A DNA stretch of 64,000 bases from Rubellimicrobium arenae (GCF_017916295.1 NZ_JAFMSS010000003.1:248001-312000); one strand, 5' to 3'. Positions 1 through 8,744 are shown, numbered from the stretch's first letter. Notes: a model not told the origin generated them from the letters alone. Program-made: numbers and translations.

Positions 1-792
1 GACGTTGGAGTTGCCCCCAGCGATCGAGGAGCCTCCGATGACCACCACCGCGATGGACATCAGGAGGTATTCCGCTCCCATGTTGAGCGCCGCCCCGCCC
101 GAAAAGCAGGACAGCAGGAATCCGGCCAGCGCCGCCATTGCCGCCGAAAGGACGTAGGTTCCAGCCCGGACCCCTTCCACCGGGATCCCGGCCAGCCGCG
201 CGGCACGAAGATTCTGACCGATGGCCGAAAGCCGCCGCCCATAGGCCGACCTCTCGATCAGGAGCCAGAACGCCATGGCCGCCACGAGAGCGATCCAGGC
301 GAGATTGGGCAGGCCCAGGCTCGCGCCGGTCGAAAAGCCGGCGAGGGAGTCGGGCGGCTTGATTCGCAGGCCCCGGTTCGACCAGATCGCCAGCGACTGG
401 AACACGAAGGACGCGGACAGCGTGGCGATGATCGGCGGGATGCGGAGGAGGAAGATGAGCGCGTAATTGCCCGCCCCAGCCGCCACCCCGATGGCCAGAG
501 CGGCCAGAAGGCCCCAGATCTCCATGCCTGCCGCGCCGTTCATGAGCTTGAGCGACAGAGTCCCCGCCAGCGTCATCACCGCCGGGATGGACAGGTCGAC
601 GTTGCCCGGCCCCATGGTGATGACCGCCATCTGGCCCAGTCCCACGAGCACCGAGAAGGAGGCAAAGGTCAGGGTTGCCATGAGGAGCTCCACGCCCCCC
701 TGGCTTCCTGTCAGCGCCACGGTCGCGGCAAAGGTCACGGCCGCCGCGGCGAACGCCCAGAACCAGGGCCGGGTCACCGTCGGGCCGATCAT
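1..792 (-). CDS. Sugar-type ABC transporter permease (partial, runs off left edge)
   Basis: Inner-membrane permease of the RbsC family (BPD_transp_2), expected to form the channel of a monosaccharide-type ABC importer. The ATG at 792 overlaps the stop of the upstream permease (ATGA), so translation is coupled. The visible 264 residues hold about eight hydrophobic segments and the family's glycine-rich signature near the left edge, ending in a VVIGGSSIAGGNSN stretch. It is the last visible gene of an operon with a binding protein, a double ATPase and a second permease. The C-terminus is outside the window. Family assignment is firm; the transported sugar is unknown. Confidence 0.9.
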   Translation of the reverse strand, partial: MIGPTVTRPWFWAFAAAAVTFAATVALTGSQGGVELLMATLTFASFSVLVGLGQMAVITMGPGNVDLSIPAVMTLAGTLSLKLMNGAAGMEIWGLLAALAIGVAAGAGNYALIFLLRIPPIIATLSASFVFQSLAIWSNRGLRIKPPDSLAGFSTGASLGLPNLAWIALVAAMAFWLLIERSAYGRRLSAIGQNLRAARLAGIPVEGVRAGTYVLSAAMAALAGFLLSCFSGGAALNMGAEYLLMSIAVVVIGGSSIAGGNSNV

Positions 793-1712
793 GCCGTCCG
801 CCTCCGCCGCACCAAGAGCCGGGCCGCCAGCACCAGGATGAGGATCACCCCTTGGGCCCCGATCTGCCAGTCGGGCGACAGCCGGATGAAGGTGAGGAAG
901 CTTCCTGCCAAGGTCAGGGTGAGCGCCCCGATCACCGCGCCGACGGGCGAGACCCGGCCCCCCGTGAACTCGCCACCTCCAAGGATGACGCCGGCGATGG
1001 ACAGAAGCGTGTAGCGCAGCGCGATGTTGGCGTCCGCCGAGGTGGCGAGCCCGACCAGCGCCATCCCGGACAGCACGCCGAACACGCCGGCCAGGCCATA
1101 GGCCAGTGCCCTGAGACGCACGACCGACCAGCCCGCCCGCGCGACCGAGCGGGCGTTGCCTCCGACGCCGCGCAACAGCGTTCCCATCGCGGAACGGGTC
1201 ACCAGCAGGTGCGACGCCAGCGCCAGGAGGATGCAGGCGACGATGGCCATGGGCATGAGCGGCGGACGCGCCTTCATGATCGTGGTGATCCAGTCGGGCG
1301 AAGCACCGCCGGGCGCGGGCAGGAGCAGCACCGCAAGCCCCCCCCACACAAAGGACATCCCAAGCGTGACCACGATCGCCGGCAGCTTCTGCAGCTCGAT
1401 CAGGGCGCCCAGGGCCGCGTAGACGCCCACCCCGGCGGCCAGCACCAGGATCCCCACCACGGGCGTGTCATGCAGGAGGGTCGCCGTCACGCAGGCGCAG
1501 AAGCTGACGTAGGTCCCGATCGACAGGTCGATGTCGTCCACCATGATGACCAGCATCTGTGCGATCGTCGCCAGCGCGATCGGGACCGCCAGATTGAACA
1601 GGAGGTTCAGCCCCGTGTAGCTCATGGCACGCGGCTGCATCCAGAACACCGCCCCGAGCAGGACGGCAAGGGACAGCACCGGCAAGGCCAGCCGGAGGTC
1701 GATTCCCTTCAT
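789..1712 (-). CDS. Sugar-type ABC transporter permease
   Basis: RbsC-like inner-membrane permease of 307 residues, the normal length for the family, with 8 to 10 hydrophobic segments and the characteristic LGGGEFTGGRVSPVGAVIGA region near residues 250-270. An open frame extends 49 codons upstream, but the ATG at 1712 is chosen because it overlaps the ATPase stop (ATGA) and gives a start MKGIDLRLALPVL just before the first membrane helix. Coupled at both ends to neighbouring transporter genes. It probably pairs with the downstream permease as a heterodimeric channel. Substrate unknown. Confidence 0.9.
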   Translation of the reverse strand: MKGIDLRLALPVLSLAVLLGAVFWMQPRAMSYTGLNLLFNLAVPIALATIAQMLVIMVDDIDLSIGTYVSFCACVTATLLHDTPVVGILVLAAGVGVYAALGALIELQKLPAIVVTLGMSFVWGGLAVLLLPAPGGASPDWITTIMKARPPLMPMAIVACILLALASHLLVTRSAMGTLLRGVGGNARSVARAGWSVVRLRALAYGLAGVFGVLSGMALVGLATSADANIALRYTLLSIAGVILGGGEFTGGRVSPVGAVIGALTLTLAGSFLTFIRLSPDWQIGAQGVILILVLAARLLVRRRRTA

Positions 1713-3145
1713 GCCTCGCCCTCTCCCATCTCGAACGAGGCGGCGAGAATGCGCTCCTCGGTGATCTGCTCCCGCCCGAGTTCGGCCGCGATGCGGCCGT
1801 TGCGAAAGACATAGACCCGATCGCAGAGCGTCATCTCTTCGGTCTCCGTCGAATACCACAGGAAGGTGCGCCCCTGTGCCGCCTCGGCCCGGATCATGTC
1901 GTAGACGTCCGATTTCGTGCCGATATCCACGCCGCGCATGGGGTCGTCCATGACGACAAGAGGAGCGCCGGTGGCCAGGGCGCGGGCAAAAAGGACCTTC
2001 TGCTGGTTGCCGCCCGACAGGGACAGGATGGGGTTCGCCACATCATCGGTCCTGATGCCGATCCGCTCGCGCCAGCCTTGGGCGAGTCCGGCCTCGGCCC
2101 GGCGGTCCACGAGACCCGCGCGGGTGAGATGGGACAGCCCGGCCACCGACAGGTTCCGGGCGATGGACCAGAGCGGCATCACGCCGTCCCTCGCCCGGTC
2201 TCCCGCGACGAAGGCCGCGGGCACCGGGCCACGCCCGCGCCAGTTCGAGGTCCGCGACAGATATAGCCGGGCCAGTGCCTCGGCCTGCCCGTGCCCCGCC
2301 AACCCGGCGAGTCCCAGGATCTCACCGGCCCTGGCGCGCAGCCCCTCTGGGGTGGCAACGATCTCGGGCGCCCCCGAAGGCCCGAGCATCGTCCGCGCGG
2401 TGGCGGCACGGGCCACATGGCCCATGGCCTCGACCAGACCGGCGCGCGTGAAGCTCCCATTCGGACGGTCCTCCACGATCTGCCCGTCGCGCATGACGAC
2501 GATCCGGGTCGCGACGGCGAAGACCTCTCCCAGGATGTGCGAGATGAAGACCACCGCGCCGCCAGCCGCCCGGAACCGCCGGACATAGGCGATGAGCTGC
2601 TCGGCCCGGCTTGCGTCCAGGGACGAGGTCGGCTCATCCAGGATCACCAGCCGCGCCGGAACCTCCCCTTCGGCGAAAGCCATGGCGATCTCGACCATCT
2701 GCCGTTCGGCCAAGGTCAGGTCGGCCACGGTGGCCGCGGCGTCGATGCCGTGGCCCGGGAAGACCTCGTCCAAGGCGGTCCGGATGCGGAGCCCCGCCCG
2801 CCCCCGCCAGAACAGGCCCCGAAGGTCCCGCTGAGGGATCCGCAAATTTTCGGCCACCGTGAGGTTGGGGGCCAGCGACAGCTCCTGGGCCACGGACCGG
2901 ATGCCGCTGGAGCGCGCATCGCCCCCGATCCGGCGCACTGCGCCGTCGCTCGGGCCAAGTGCGCCGGTGATGAGGTTCACGAGCGTGGACTTGCCGGCCC
3001 CGTTGTGGCCCACGAGGCTGACGCATTCGCCCGCGCCGATCGAAAGGTTTACCTCCGACAGCGCCCGGACGGCTCCGAAGGAGCGGCCAGCGCCGGTAAG
3101 CTCCACGATCGGGCCGGAGGCACCGGGGACGGCCCTCATATCCAT
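1709..3145 (-). CDS. Sugar ABC transporter ATP-binding protein (RbsA/MglA type, two nucleotide-binding domains)
   Basis: Cytoplasmic ATPase of 478 residues that should power the two permeases. The first domain has Walker A GHNGAGKST, a helical signature LTLAERQ and Walker B LVILDEPTSSLD. The second domain has a degenerate Walker A (GLAGHGQAEA), the signature LSGGNQQKV and Walker B ending VVMDDPMRGVD. Such an asymmetric second domain is usual in RbsA-type proteins, but the Asp where Glu is expected after Walker B (DDP instead of DEP) is less usual. The start MDMRAV at 3145 follows AGGGGG with good spacing; the open frame extends much further upstream into the binding-protein gene but without family similarity. 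Lies 23 bases after the binding protein. Confidence 0.92.
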   Translation of the reverse strand: MDMRAVPGASGPIVELTGAGRSFGAVRALSEVNLSIGAGECVSLVGHNGAGKSTLVNLITGALGPSDGAVRRIGGDARSSGIRSVAQELSLAPNLTVAENLRIPQRDLRGLFWRGRAGLRIRTALDEVFPGHGIDAAATVADLTLAERQMVEIAMAFAEGEVPARLVILDEPTSSLDASRAEQLIAYVRRFRAAGGAVVFISHILGEVFAVATRIVVMRDGQIVEDRPNGSFTRAGLVEAMGHVARAATARTMLGPSGAPEIVATPEGLRARAGEILGLAGLAGHGQAEALARLYLSRTSNWRGRGPVPAAFVAGDRARDGVMPLWSIARNLSVAGLSHLTRAGLVDRRAEAGLAQGWRERIGIRTDDVANPILSLSGGNQQKVLFARALATGAPLVVMDDPMRGVDIGTKSDVYDMIRAEAAQGRTFLWYSTETEEMTLCDRVYVFRNGRIAAELGREQITEERILAASFEMGEGEA

Positions 3146-3168
3146 GCGGGTCGCCCCCTGCCTTCGGT

Positions 3169-4191
3169 TCAGTTCGCGCTTCCGCCCTTGGCGATCACGG
3201 CCTTGGCATCGTCCAAGGTGTACTCCACGTTGGCCACTCCTCCGGCGGGCGTCGTCTCGAGCGCGGCGTCGAGACCGTCCTGATTGATCTCCAGGAACGG
3301 AACGATCAGGTCCTGGGGCACCTGCTGCCCGTCGAGCACCTGCTGCGCCACCCAGAACGCCAACGTCGAGACACCCGGCGCGATCGACACAGACATGGTT
3401 TCGTAGCCGTTCGCGTCCCGCTGCTCCTTCCACCACTGGAGCTCGTCCTGGCGGTTGCCCATGATGATGACGGGCATCGTTCGTCCTGCGGCGGCGAAGG
3501 CCTGCGCGGCGCCATAGCCGTCGCCGCCCTGGGTCACGACGCCCACGATGTCGTCAGGCAGGCTTGGCAGGATGCCCGCGACAGCCCTCTGGGCCACGTC
3601 CTGCGCCCAGTCCCCATGAACCGAACCCGCGATGCTGAACTGCGGGAACTGCTCCACGCCCGCGTGAATCCCGGCGCTGATCTCGTCGTCCACGAAGACC
3701 CCCGCAAGGCCGCGGATCTCGAGCAGGTTGCCGCCCTCAGGCATCCGGCCCGAAAGGTACTCCACCTGCTTGCGGCCCATCTCCTTGAAGTCCACGGCGA
3801 TCCGGTAGGCGCAGGGCTCGGTCACGATGCCGTCGAAGGACACGACCACGATCCCGGCATCGCAGGCTTCCCGGACCGCGCCATTGAGCGCCGTGGGCGA
3901 GGCCGCGTTCAGCACGATGGCGTCATAGCCTTCCAGGATCATGTTCTGGATCTGGGCCGCCTGTTCGGTGGCCTGGTTCTCGGCCGTGGTGAAGGCATCG
4001 GCAGCGGCGACGACTCCGTCCGTCACCGCCTGTCCGGTCACCTTGGTCCAGCTTTCGAGCATGGCCTGCCGCCACGAGTTGCCGGCGTAGTTGTTGGACA
4101 GCGCGATGCGGCGCTCTGAAGTGTCCGCGAAGGCTGGCGCCGCGAGTGCGAGCACGGCGGTAGCTGCCATCAGTCTGGTCGTCGTTGTCAT
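3169..4191 (-). CDS. Periplasmic sugar-binding protein of ABC transporter
   Basis: Substrate-binding protein (Peripla_BP_4, ribose/galactose-binding fold), 340 residues. Residues 1-22 are a clear Sec signal peptide, MTTTTRLMAATAVLALAAPAFA, followed by DTSERRIALSNNYAGNSW, a typical first strand and sugar-contact loop. The start has a strong ribosome site (GGGGAGGAACC before ATG). It is the first gene of the operon binding protein - ATPase - permease - permease, so its promoter should lie in 4192-4680. The ligand cannot be read from the sequence. Confidence 0.92.
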   Translation of the reverse strand: MTTTTRLMAATAVLALAAPAFADTSERRIALSNNYAGNSWRQAMLESWTKVTGQAVTDGVVAAADAFTTAENQATEQAAQIQNMILEGYDAIVLNAASPTALNGAVREACDAGIVVVSFDGIVTEPCAYRIAVDFKEMGRKQVEYLSGRMPEGGNLLEIRGLAGVFVDDEISAGIHAGVEQFPQFSIAGSVHGDWAQDVAQRAVAGILPSLPDDIVGVVTQGGDGYGAAQAFAAAGRTMPVIIMGNRQDELQWWKEQRDANGYETMSVSIAPGVSTLAFWVAQQVLDGQQVPQDLIVPFLEINQDGLDAALETTPAGGVANVEYTLDDAKAVIAKGGSAN

Positions 4192-4683
4192 GGTTCCTCC
4201 CCTGGCGATCGGCGGACGGGAGCTTTGCGCACCCGTACATGTTTTGAGGCCAGTTTGTCAGCAGGTTCGGGAAATGCAACGGCTCGTTTGACGAGGCCAC
4301 GGGCACCGCCCCTGTTGGTCCTCCCGTTCCTGCGAGGCGTCAGCAGGAGCCGAAGGCCCGCGACAAGTCCCGGACGGCATGGCGGCGTCGGCGGAAGGTG
4401 GGACAGCGTCCGACCCGACGTCGGCAAACTGCGCCGCGGCCCACCTCGTGCCACGGGCATCCAGCCCCAGATCGCTGCTGTGGTGGGACGGTCTTGCCGC
4501 TCCCTGGGCCGGCGGACCTGCGCCGCGTCCGGATGGGGATGACGCTACGGCCTGTGATGCCCCACGGCTGACGATCACCGGCCTTTGCGCAGACTGCCCC
4601 GCCCGGCGCGCCTCCAGGGCCAAGATCCGGACGTCCACGGCGAGCACAGGTCCACTGAATGGCGAGAATCCCGAGCAGAGGAA
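4192..4683. other. Gene-free stretch upstream of the sugar transporter operon
   Basis: About 490 bases between the start of the sugar-binding protein and tRNA-Thr. Small open frames exist on both strands but none has a good start or a recognisable product. It must carry the promoter of the transporter operon on the minus strand; no convincing operator or regulator gene was seen here. Confidence 0.5.
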
Positions 4684-4759
4684 TGGTGCCCCCAGACGGA
4701 CTTGAACCGCCGACCTTCTGATTACAAATCAGCTGCTCTACCAGCTGAGCTATGGGGGC
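4684..4759 (-). tRNA. tRNA-Thr (anticodon TGT)
   Basis: The minus strand folds as a complete cloverleaf. The acceptor stem is GCCCCCA paired with TGGGGGC, the D arm is GCTC..GAGC, the anticodon stem CTGAT/ATCAG holds the loop TTTGTAA with anticodon TGT, and the T arm is GGCGG-TTCAAGT-CCGTC. The 3' CCA is encoded (4684-4686), giving 76 bases. It stands alone, between the sugar transporter operon and the iron-type permease. Confidence 0.97.
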
Positions 4760-4916
4760 ACGGCTCGGCATTACGCGGACCGGGCAAGCCTTGCAACCCT
4801 CTCGATAATTCGGATCGGATCGGCCCAGCGCGCGGTCTGGGGAGGCGCGGTTTCATCCTGCGGCCAGGGACCGCCGCTGACCCGGCGGGCGCATGGGGTC
4901 CTGCCGGGGCCGAAGG

Positions 4917-6575
4917 TCAGCGGCTTGCCCGTGCCAGCAGGGCCGTCGCGATCAGGCCCACGAGCGTGATGGTCAGCGCGGCTGGCGCCGCCTCGGACAG
5001 GTTCTCGAGGCTGGCCTTGGCCTGGACCCGTGTGGCCAAGGTGTCGAAGCTGAAGGGGCGCAGCAGCAGCGTGGCCGGCAGCTCCTTCACGCAGTCGACG
5101 AAGACCAGCAGTAGCGCAGACCCGAGCGAGGCGCGCGCCAGGGGCAGGTGGACCGCGGTCAGGGTCTGCCCGGCCGATCGGCCGAGCGAGCGTGCCGCCA
5201 TCGGGAGTGACGGCGAGATCCGCGCCAGCGCCGCATCCGCCGAACCCTGCGCCACGGCAAAGAACCTGACGACATAAGCGAGCGTGAGCGCCCCGGCGGT
5301 CCCCGTGAGGATCAGGCCAGGATCCACCCCGGTCAGCCGCAGTACCAGATCGGCCAAGGAATTGTCGAACGCGGCCAGCGGGATCAACGTGCCGATGCCG
5401 AGCACAGCTCCGGGGACTGCATAGCCGATCGCCGTGATGGGCAGCAGGAGCACCGGGAGCCTGCGGCGGGACAGACGCGCTCCGTACACCATCACGAGGC
5501 CGAGCGAGACGCAAAGGAAGGCCGCCGCTCCCCCCGTCGCGAGCGAATGGACGAGAGCCCGCGCCAGACCGGGCTCGACCCACTGCGCGGCGTTCAGGGA
5601 ATGCGAGGCCAGCACCGCGACGGGCAGGACAAAGCCGCCCAGGAAGGGCAGGAGGCAGGCCAGCGACGCCGCCCAGCCTTTGACTCCCTGCAGATCCTGG
5701 GGTGCGATCGGCCGCATCGCCCGGGCGGACGCATGGGTCCTGGCGCGGCGGCGGCTCGCCTTCTCCAGGGTCACGAGGAGGACGATGATGACCAGCACGC
5801 AGGCCGACAATTGGGCGGCGCCGGCCAGGTTCCCGGCCTGGAGCCAGACCGAGAAGATGCCCGTCGTCAGCGTCTGCACCGCAAAATAGTCCACCGCGCC
5901 GAAATCGTTCACGGTTTCCATCATCACGACGGCCGCACCCGCCGCGATGGCCGGGCGCGCCAGCGGGATCCCGACCCGGAAGAACCGGGACCAGGCCCCG
6001 GCGCCAAGAGCGCGCGCGACCTCGAAGACGGCGCCGGACTGTTCGCGGAACGCGGCGCAGGCCAGCAGGTAAACGTAAGGATAGAACGAGCCGGACAGCA
6101 CCAGGATGGCGGCCCCGCGGGTCCGGATCTCGGGGAACCAGTAGTCGCGGGCGGTTTCCCAGCCGAACAGGGCCCGCAGGGCGCGCTGGACCGGACCCGC
6201 GTATTCCAGGAAGTCCACCAGCGCATAGGCGCCGACATAGGCCGGGACGGCCAAGGGCAGGAGCAGGGCCCATTGCAGCCAGTTGCGGCCCGGAAACCTG
6301 TAAAGGGTCACGAGCCAGGCCGCCCCCGTCCCCACCGCCGCGGTCAGAAGCCCCACGCCCGCCATCAGGACCACGGTATTGCTCACGTAGCGGGGAAGCG
6401 TGGTGGACAGCAGATGGGGCCAGATCTCCCAGCCGCCCTGCAGCGCGATCCACAGCACGGCGGCCACGGGCAGCAGCACCACGCCGGCGATAAGCACGGC
6501 CATAATCGACCAGCCGTCCAGGCGAAGCCGTGACAGGGCCCGGGCGGGTGCATCCTGACCGATCTGCTCAATCAT
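4917..6575 (-). CDS. Iron-type ABC transporter permease (FbpB/SfuB family)
   Basis: Inner-membrane protein of 552 residues with two tandem BPD_transp_1 permease halves and about 12 helices, the usual design and length for ferric-iron permeases. Typical features are NTVVLMAGVGLLTAAVGTGAAWLV in half one, the LPLAVPAYVGAYALVD stretch, and the second EAA-like loop around LPMAARSLGRSAGQT. No iron-binding protein or ATPase gene lies next to it in this window: the tRNA is downstream and an SMR exporter upstream, 105 bases away on the same strand. Its partners must be elsewhere, or it works with another system. Family certain, metal specificity inferred. Confidence 0.88.
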   Translation of the reverse strand: MIEQIGQDAPARALSRLRLDGWSIMAVLIAGVVLLPVAAVLWIALQGGWEIWPHLLSTTLPRYVSNTVVLMAGVGLLTAAVGTGAAWLVTLYRFPGRNWLQWALLLPLAVPAYVGAYALVDFLEYAGPVQRALRALFGWETARDYWFPEIRTRGAAILVLSGSFYPYVYLLACAAFREQSGAVFEVARALGAGAWSRFFRVGIPLARPAIAAGAAVVMMETVNDFGAVDYFAVQTLTTGIFSVWLQAGNLAGAAQLSACVLVIIVLLVTLEKASRRRARTHASARAMRPIAPQDLQGVKGWAASLACLLPFLGGFVLPVAVLASHSLNAAQWVEPGLARALVHSLATGGAAAFLCVSLGLVMVYGARLSRRRLPVLLLPITAIGYAVPGAVLGIGTLIPLAAFDNSLADLVLRLTGVDPGLILTGTAGALTLAYVVRFFAVAQGSADAALARISPSLPMAARSLGRSAGQTLTAVHLPLARASLGSALLLVFVDCVKELPATLLLRPFSFDTLATRVQAKASLENLSEAAPAALTITLVGLIATALLARASR

Positions 6576-6680
6576 GCGCGGAGCCGTACTTCAGCCGACC
6601 GATCTTGTCGACTCGGGCCGTCTCAAGACCTTGGCAGGCGTTCCCGGCAGCGCAGGGCCCGATCGGCCCGGCCAGCCGGA

Positions 6681-7001
6681 TCAATGCGGCGCCACCAGCT
6701 TCAGCCCCACGATGCCCGCGACGATCAGGCCGATGCAGACGAGCCGGAGCACGTCCGCCGATTCCCCAAACAGCCAGATGCCCAGGATGGCGGTGCCGAC
6801 CGTGCCGACGCCGGTCCAGACGGCGTAGGCCGTCCCGAGCGGCAGGGTCCGCAGCGCGAGGCCCAGGAGCACGAGGCTCAGGGCCATGGCGGCGGCGGTC
6901 CCCAAGGTCGGCCACAACCGGGTGAAACCTTCCGTGTACTTGAGGCCCACGGCCCAACCCACCTCGAAGAGGCCGGCGATGAGAAGGATGATCCAGGCCA
7001 T
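6681..7001 (-). CDS. SMR-family exporter, SugE/Gdx type
   Basis: Small four-helix proton antiporter of 106 residues. The N-terminus MAWIILLIAGLFEVGWAVGL with the conserved membrane Glu at position 13 and the following KYTEGF match the SugE/Gdx branch, whose characterised members export guanidinium, rather than the EmrE branch. It would act as a dual-topology dimer in the inner membrane. It lies 18 bases after the GapR gene on the same strand and is probably co-transcribed with it. There is no room for a guanidine riboswitch directly before it, so riboswitch control of the kind known for gdx genes is unlikely here. Confidence 0.85.
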   Translation of the reverse strand: MAWIILLIAGLFEVGWAVGLKYTEGFTRLWPTLGTAAAMALSLVLLGLALRTLPLGTAYAVWTGVGTVGTAILGIWLFGESADVLRLVCIGLIVAGIVGLKLVAPH

Positions 7002-7019
7002 GGGCTCCCGTCCTTCGGC

Positions 7020-7280
7020 TCACATGCCGAGAGCTTCCTTGTAGAGTTCGAGGATCGCTTCCTCTTCGGCGATGTCGTCCTTGTCGCGCTTGCGGATCGC
7101 AATGATCTTCTTGAGGATCTTCGTGTCGTAGCCGCGCCCCTTGGCCTCGGCCATCACTTCCTTCATCTCTTCCGCAAGGTCCTTCTTCTGGGCCTCGAGC
7201 GACTCGTACCGTTCGATGAAGGCGCGGATTTCCTCGCCCGGAAGGGGGTTCGTCTCGACCACGGACAGGTGAGGCGGCAT
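7020..7280 (-). CDS. gapR: GapR-like nucleoid-associated protein (DUF2312)
   Basis: An 86-residue charged, helical protein of the DUF2312 family. Characterised alphaproteobacterial members (GapR of Caulobacter) encircle overtwisted DNA and support replication and segregation. The core EIRAFIERYESLEAQKKDLA, followed by a coiled coil and GYDTKILKKIIAIRK, is typical. The open frame continues upstream, but the ATG at 7280 (MPPHLSVVETNPL) gives the family's length. The SMR exporter follows after 18 bases. The gene symbol is assigned by family. Confidence 0.85.
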   Translation of the reverse strand: MPPHLSVVETNPLPGEEIRAFIERYESLEAQKKDLAEEMKEVMAEAKGRGYDTKILKKIIAIRKRDKDDIAEEEAILELYKEALGM

Positions 7281-7409
7281 TGCACGATTCCTTCTTTTGG
7301 GACTGCTCGTGTGGATGGGGTAGCCCCGGGAGCCCGCACGCCGCAAGCACGCTTGCACGGCCCCCCTGCGCGGGGTAGGCGCGGAGGGCACAGCGGCGGA
7401 GGATCGCGC

Positions 7410-7625
7410 ATGGACATCCTGATCTGGATCGGCGTTGCGGTCGCGCTTCTCGGTCTCGTGGGGATCGTCTGGAGCGGGATCATCGCGCTCCAGGCCCGGC
7501 GTGCCCGGCTGGACGACGCGGCGCTGCGGGCACGGCTCCAGAAGGCGCTGCCGATCAACCTGGGGGCGCTGCTCCTTTCCATCCTGGGTTGCCTTTTGGT
7601 GATCCTTGGGGTCGTGTTCGCGTAG
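7410..7625 (+). CDS. Small membrane protein, unknown
   Basis: A 71-residue protein with two predicted membrane helices (about residues 4-25 and 50-70) separated by a basic stretch rich in Arg and Ala. The ATG at 7410 has a good ribosome site (GGCGGAGGATC). The TAG stop at 7623 is followed 42 bases later by the DUF442 gene on the same strand, so the two may be co-transcribed. It resembles short membrane proteins common in Rhodobacterales but I do not recognise a named family. Its promoter would be shared, divergently, with gapR. Confidence 0.7.
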   Translation: MDILIWIGVAVALLGLVGIVWSGIIALQARRARLDDAALRARLQKALPINLGALLLSILGCLLVILGVVFA

Positions 7626-7666
7626 GGCGCTGGACGCGCACCGGGGCTGGGCCTAAGGATGATCCC

Positions 7667-8083
7667 ATGGACATCCGCCGCATCACCCCCGACTACGCCG
7701 TATCGCCGCAGATCGCGCCCGAGGACGTGCCGGAGATTGCCGCGCAAGGGTTCAGGACGATCATCTGCAACCGTCCGGATGTCGAGGTTCCTGTCGAACT
7801 CTCCGCCGACGTCCTGCGCATCGCCGCCGAGGCGGCGGGCCTGAACTTCGTCGAGAACCCGGTGACCCATCCGACGATGACGCCGAATCGGATCGCCGCC
7901 CAATCCGACGCGATGGCCAGCGGGCCGACGCTGGCCTATTGCGCGTCGGGCACCCGGTCGTCGATCCTCTGGTCCCTTGCGCAGGCGGGCCGCATGCCGA
8001 CGGACGAAATCCTTTCGGCCACTGGGCGGGCGGGCTACGACCTTTCGGCCCTGCGCCAGCGGCTCGACCTCGCGCGAGGTTGA
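7667..8083 (+). CDS. TIGR01244/DUF442 phosphatase-like protein
   Basis: A 138-residue protein of the DUF442 (TIGR01244, beta-lactamase-hydrolase-like phosphatase) family, related to dual-specificity phosphatases. The P-loop is YCASGTRSS, with Cys and Arg four residues apart as seen in this family rather than the classic CX5R. The N-terminal region (MDIRRITPDYAVSPQIAPEDV, then GFRTIICNRPD) is typical. In related organisms such domains occur in sulfide or persulfide metabolism proteins, but there is no such neighbour here. The start at 7667 follows AAGGA. Family sure; substrate unknown. Confidence 0.82.
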   Translation: MDIRRITPDYAVSPQIAPEDVPEIAAQGFRTIICNRPDVEVPVELSADVLRIAAEAAGLNFVENPVTHPTMTPNRIAAQSDAMASGPTLAYCASGTRSSILWSLAQAGRMPTDEILSATGRAGYDLSALRQRLDLARG

Positions 8084-8164
8084 TCGCCCCTGCGGCAATG
8101 TTTCCCTGAACCCCTTTCCGATCCCGGCGTTTGGTCCTCGAAACCAAACCGCAGGAGACGGTTC

Positions 8165-8713
8165 ATGGCATACGATCAAGGCGCGTCCTCCGGGTCGCTG
8201 ATGAACTCGGACCAGGCCAAGCAGGACTACATCATGGGCATCCAGAGCGCCCATGCCCTCGAGAAGCAGGCTACCCAGCTCATCAACAGGCAGCTCGAGA
8301 GGATCGAGAACTATCCCGAGGTCGCGGCGGTGCTGCGCCAGCACGGGGCCGAGACCGAAGCCCAGATCCAGCGGCTCGACGGAATCCTGCAGGAGTTCGG
8401 GACCAGCCCATCCACGGTCAAGGATCTCGCGACCATGTTCTCGGGGAACATGGCGGCCATCGCCCATACGGCGATGTCGGACGAGATCATGAAGAACCAC
8501 TTCGCGAACGTGGCCTTCGAAGCCTTCGAGCAGGCCACCTACCGGTCGCTGATCGCCATGGCGCAGGCCACCGGCCACCAGCACCATATCGCGATCTACG
8601 AAGCGACCCTGCGGGAGGAGGAAAAGACCTTCGCTACCCTGCTGGGCATGACGGATCAGCTGACCACCAAGTTCATGGCGCTTTCCGCCTCTGGCGAGAC
8701 GTCCAAGCGCTGA
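8165..8713 (+). CDS. DUF892 (YciE/YciF) ferritin-like protein
   Basis: A 182-residue all-helical protein of the DUF892 family, which adopts a ferritin-like four-helix bundle and is often linked to stress. Conserved features are the Glu and His residues in helices: HALEKQATQLINRQLERIE early, HGAETEAQIQRLD in the middle, and YEATLREEEK near the C-terminus, fitting metal ligands. The first 15 or so residues are a flexible Ser/Gly tail. The ribosome site is GCAGGAGACGGTTC. A strong hairpin follows the stop. It stands alone; stress control is possible, but no clear promoter was identified. Confidence 0.82.
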   Translation: MAYDQGASSGSLMNSDQAKQDYIMGIQSAHALEKQATQLINRQLERIENYPEVAAVLRQHGAETEAQIQRLDGILQEFGTSPSTVKDLATMFSGNMAAIAHTAMSDEIMKNHFANVAFEAFEQATYRSLIAMAQATGHQHHIAIYEATLREEEKTFATLLGMTDQLTTKFMALSASGETSKR

Positions 8714-8744
8714 CCGGCGACTCTGTCGTAACGGCGTCTTCGGC

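Noticed and set aside
4340..4771. A 143-codon minus-strand open frame across tRNA-Thr
   Set aside because: It reads through a complete tRNA gene and shows no protein-like composition.
7281..7409. Guanidine riboswitch for the Gdx-type exporter
   Set aside because: The exporter lies directly behind gapR, and I saw no matching motif in the 130 bases before gapR.
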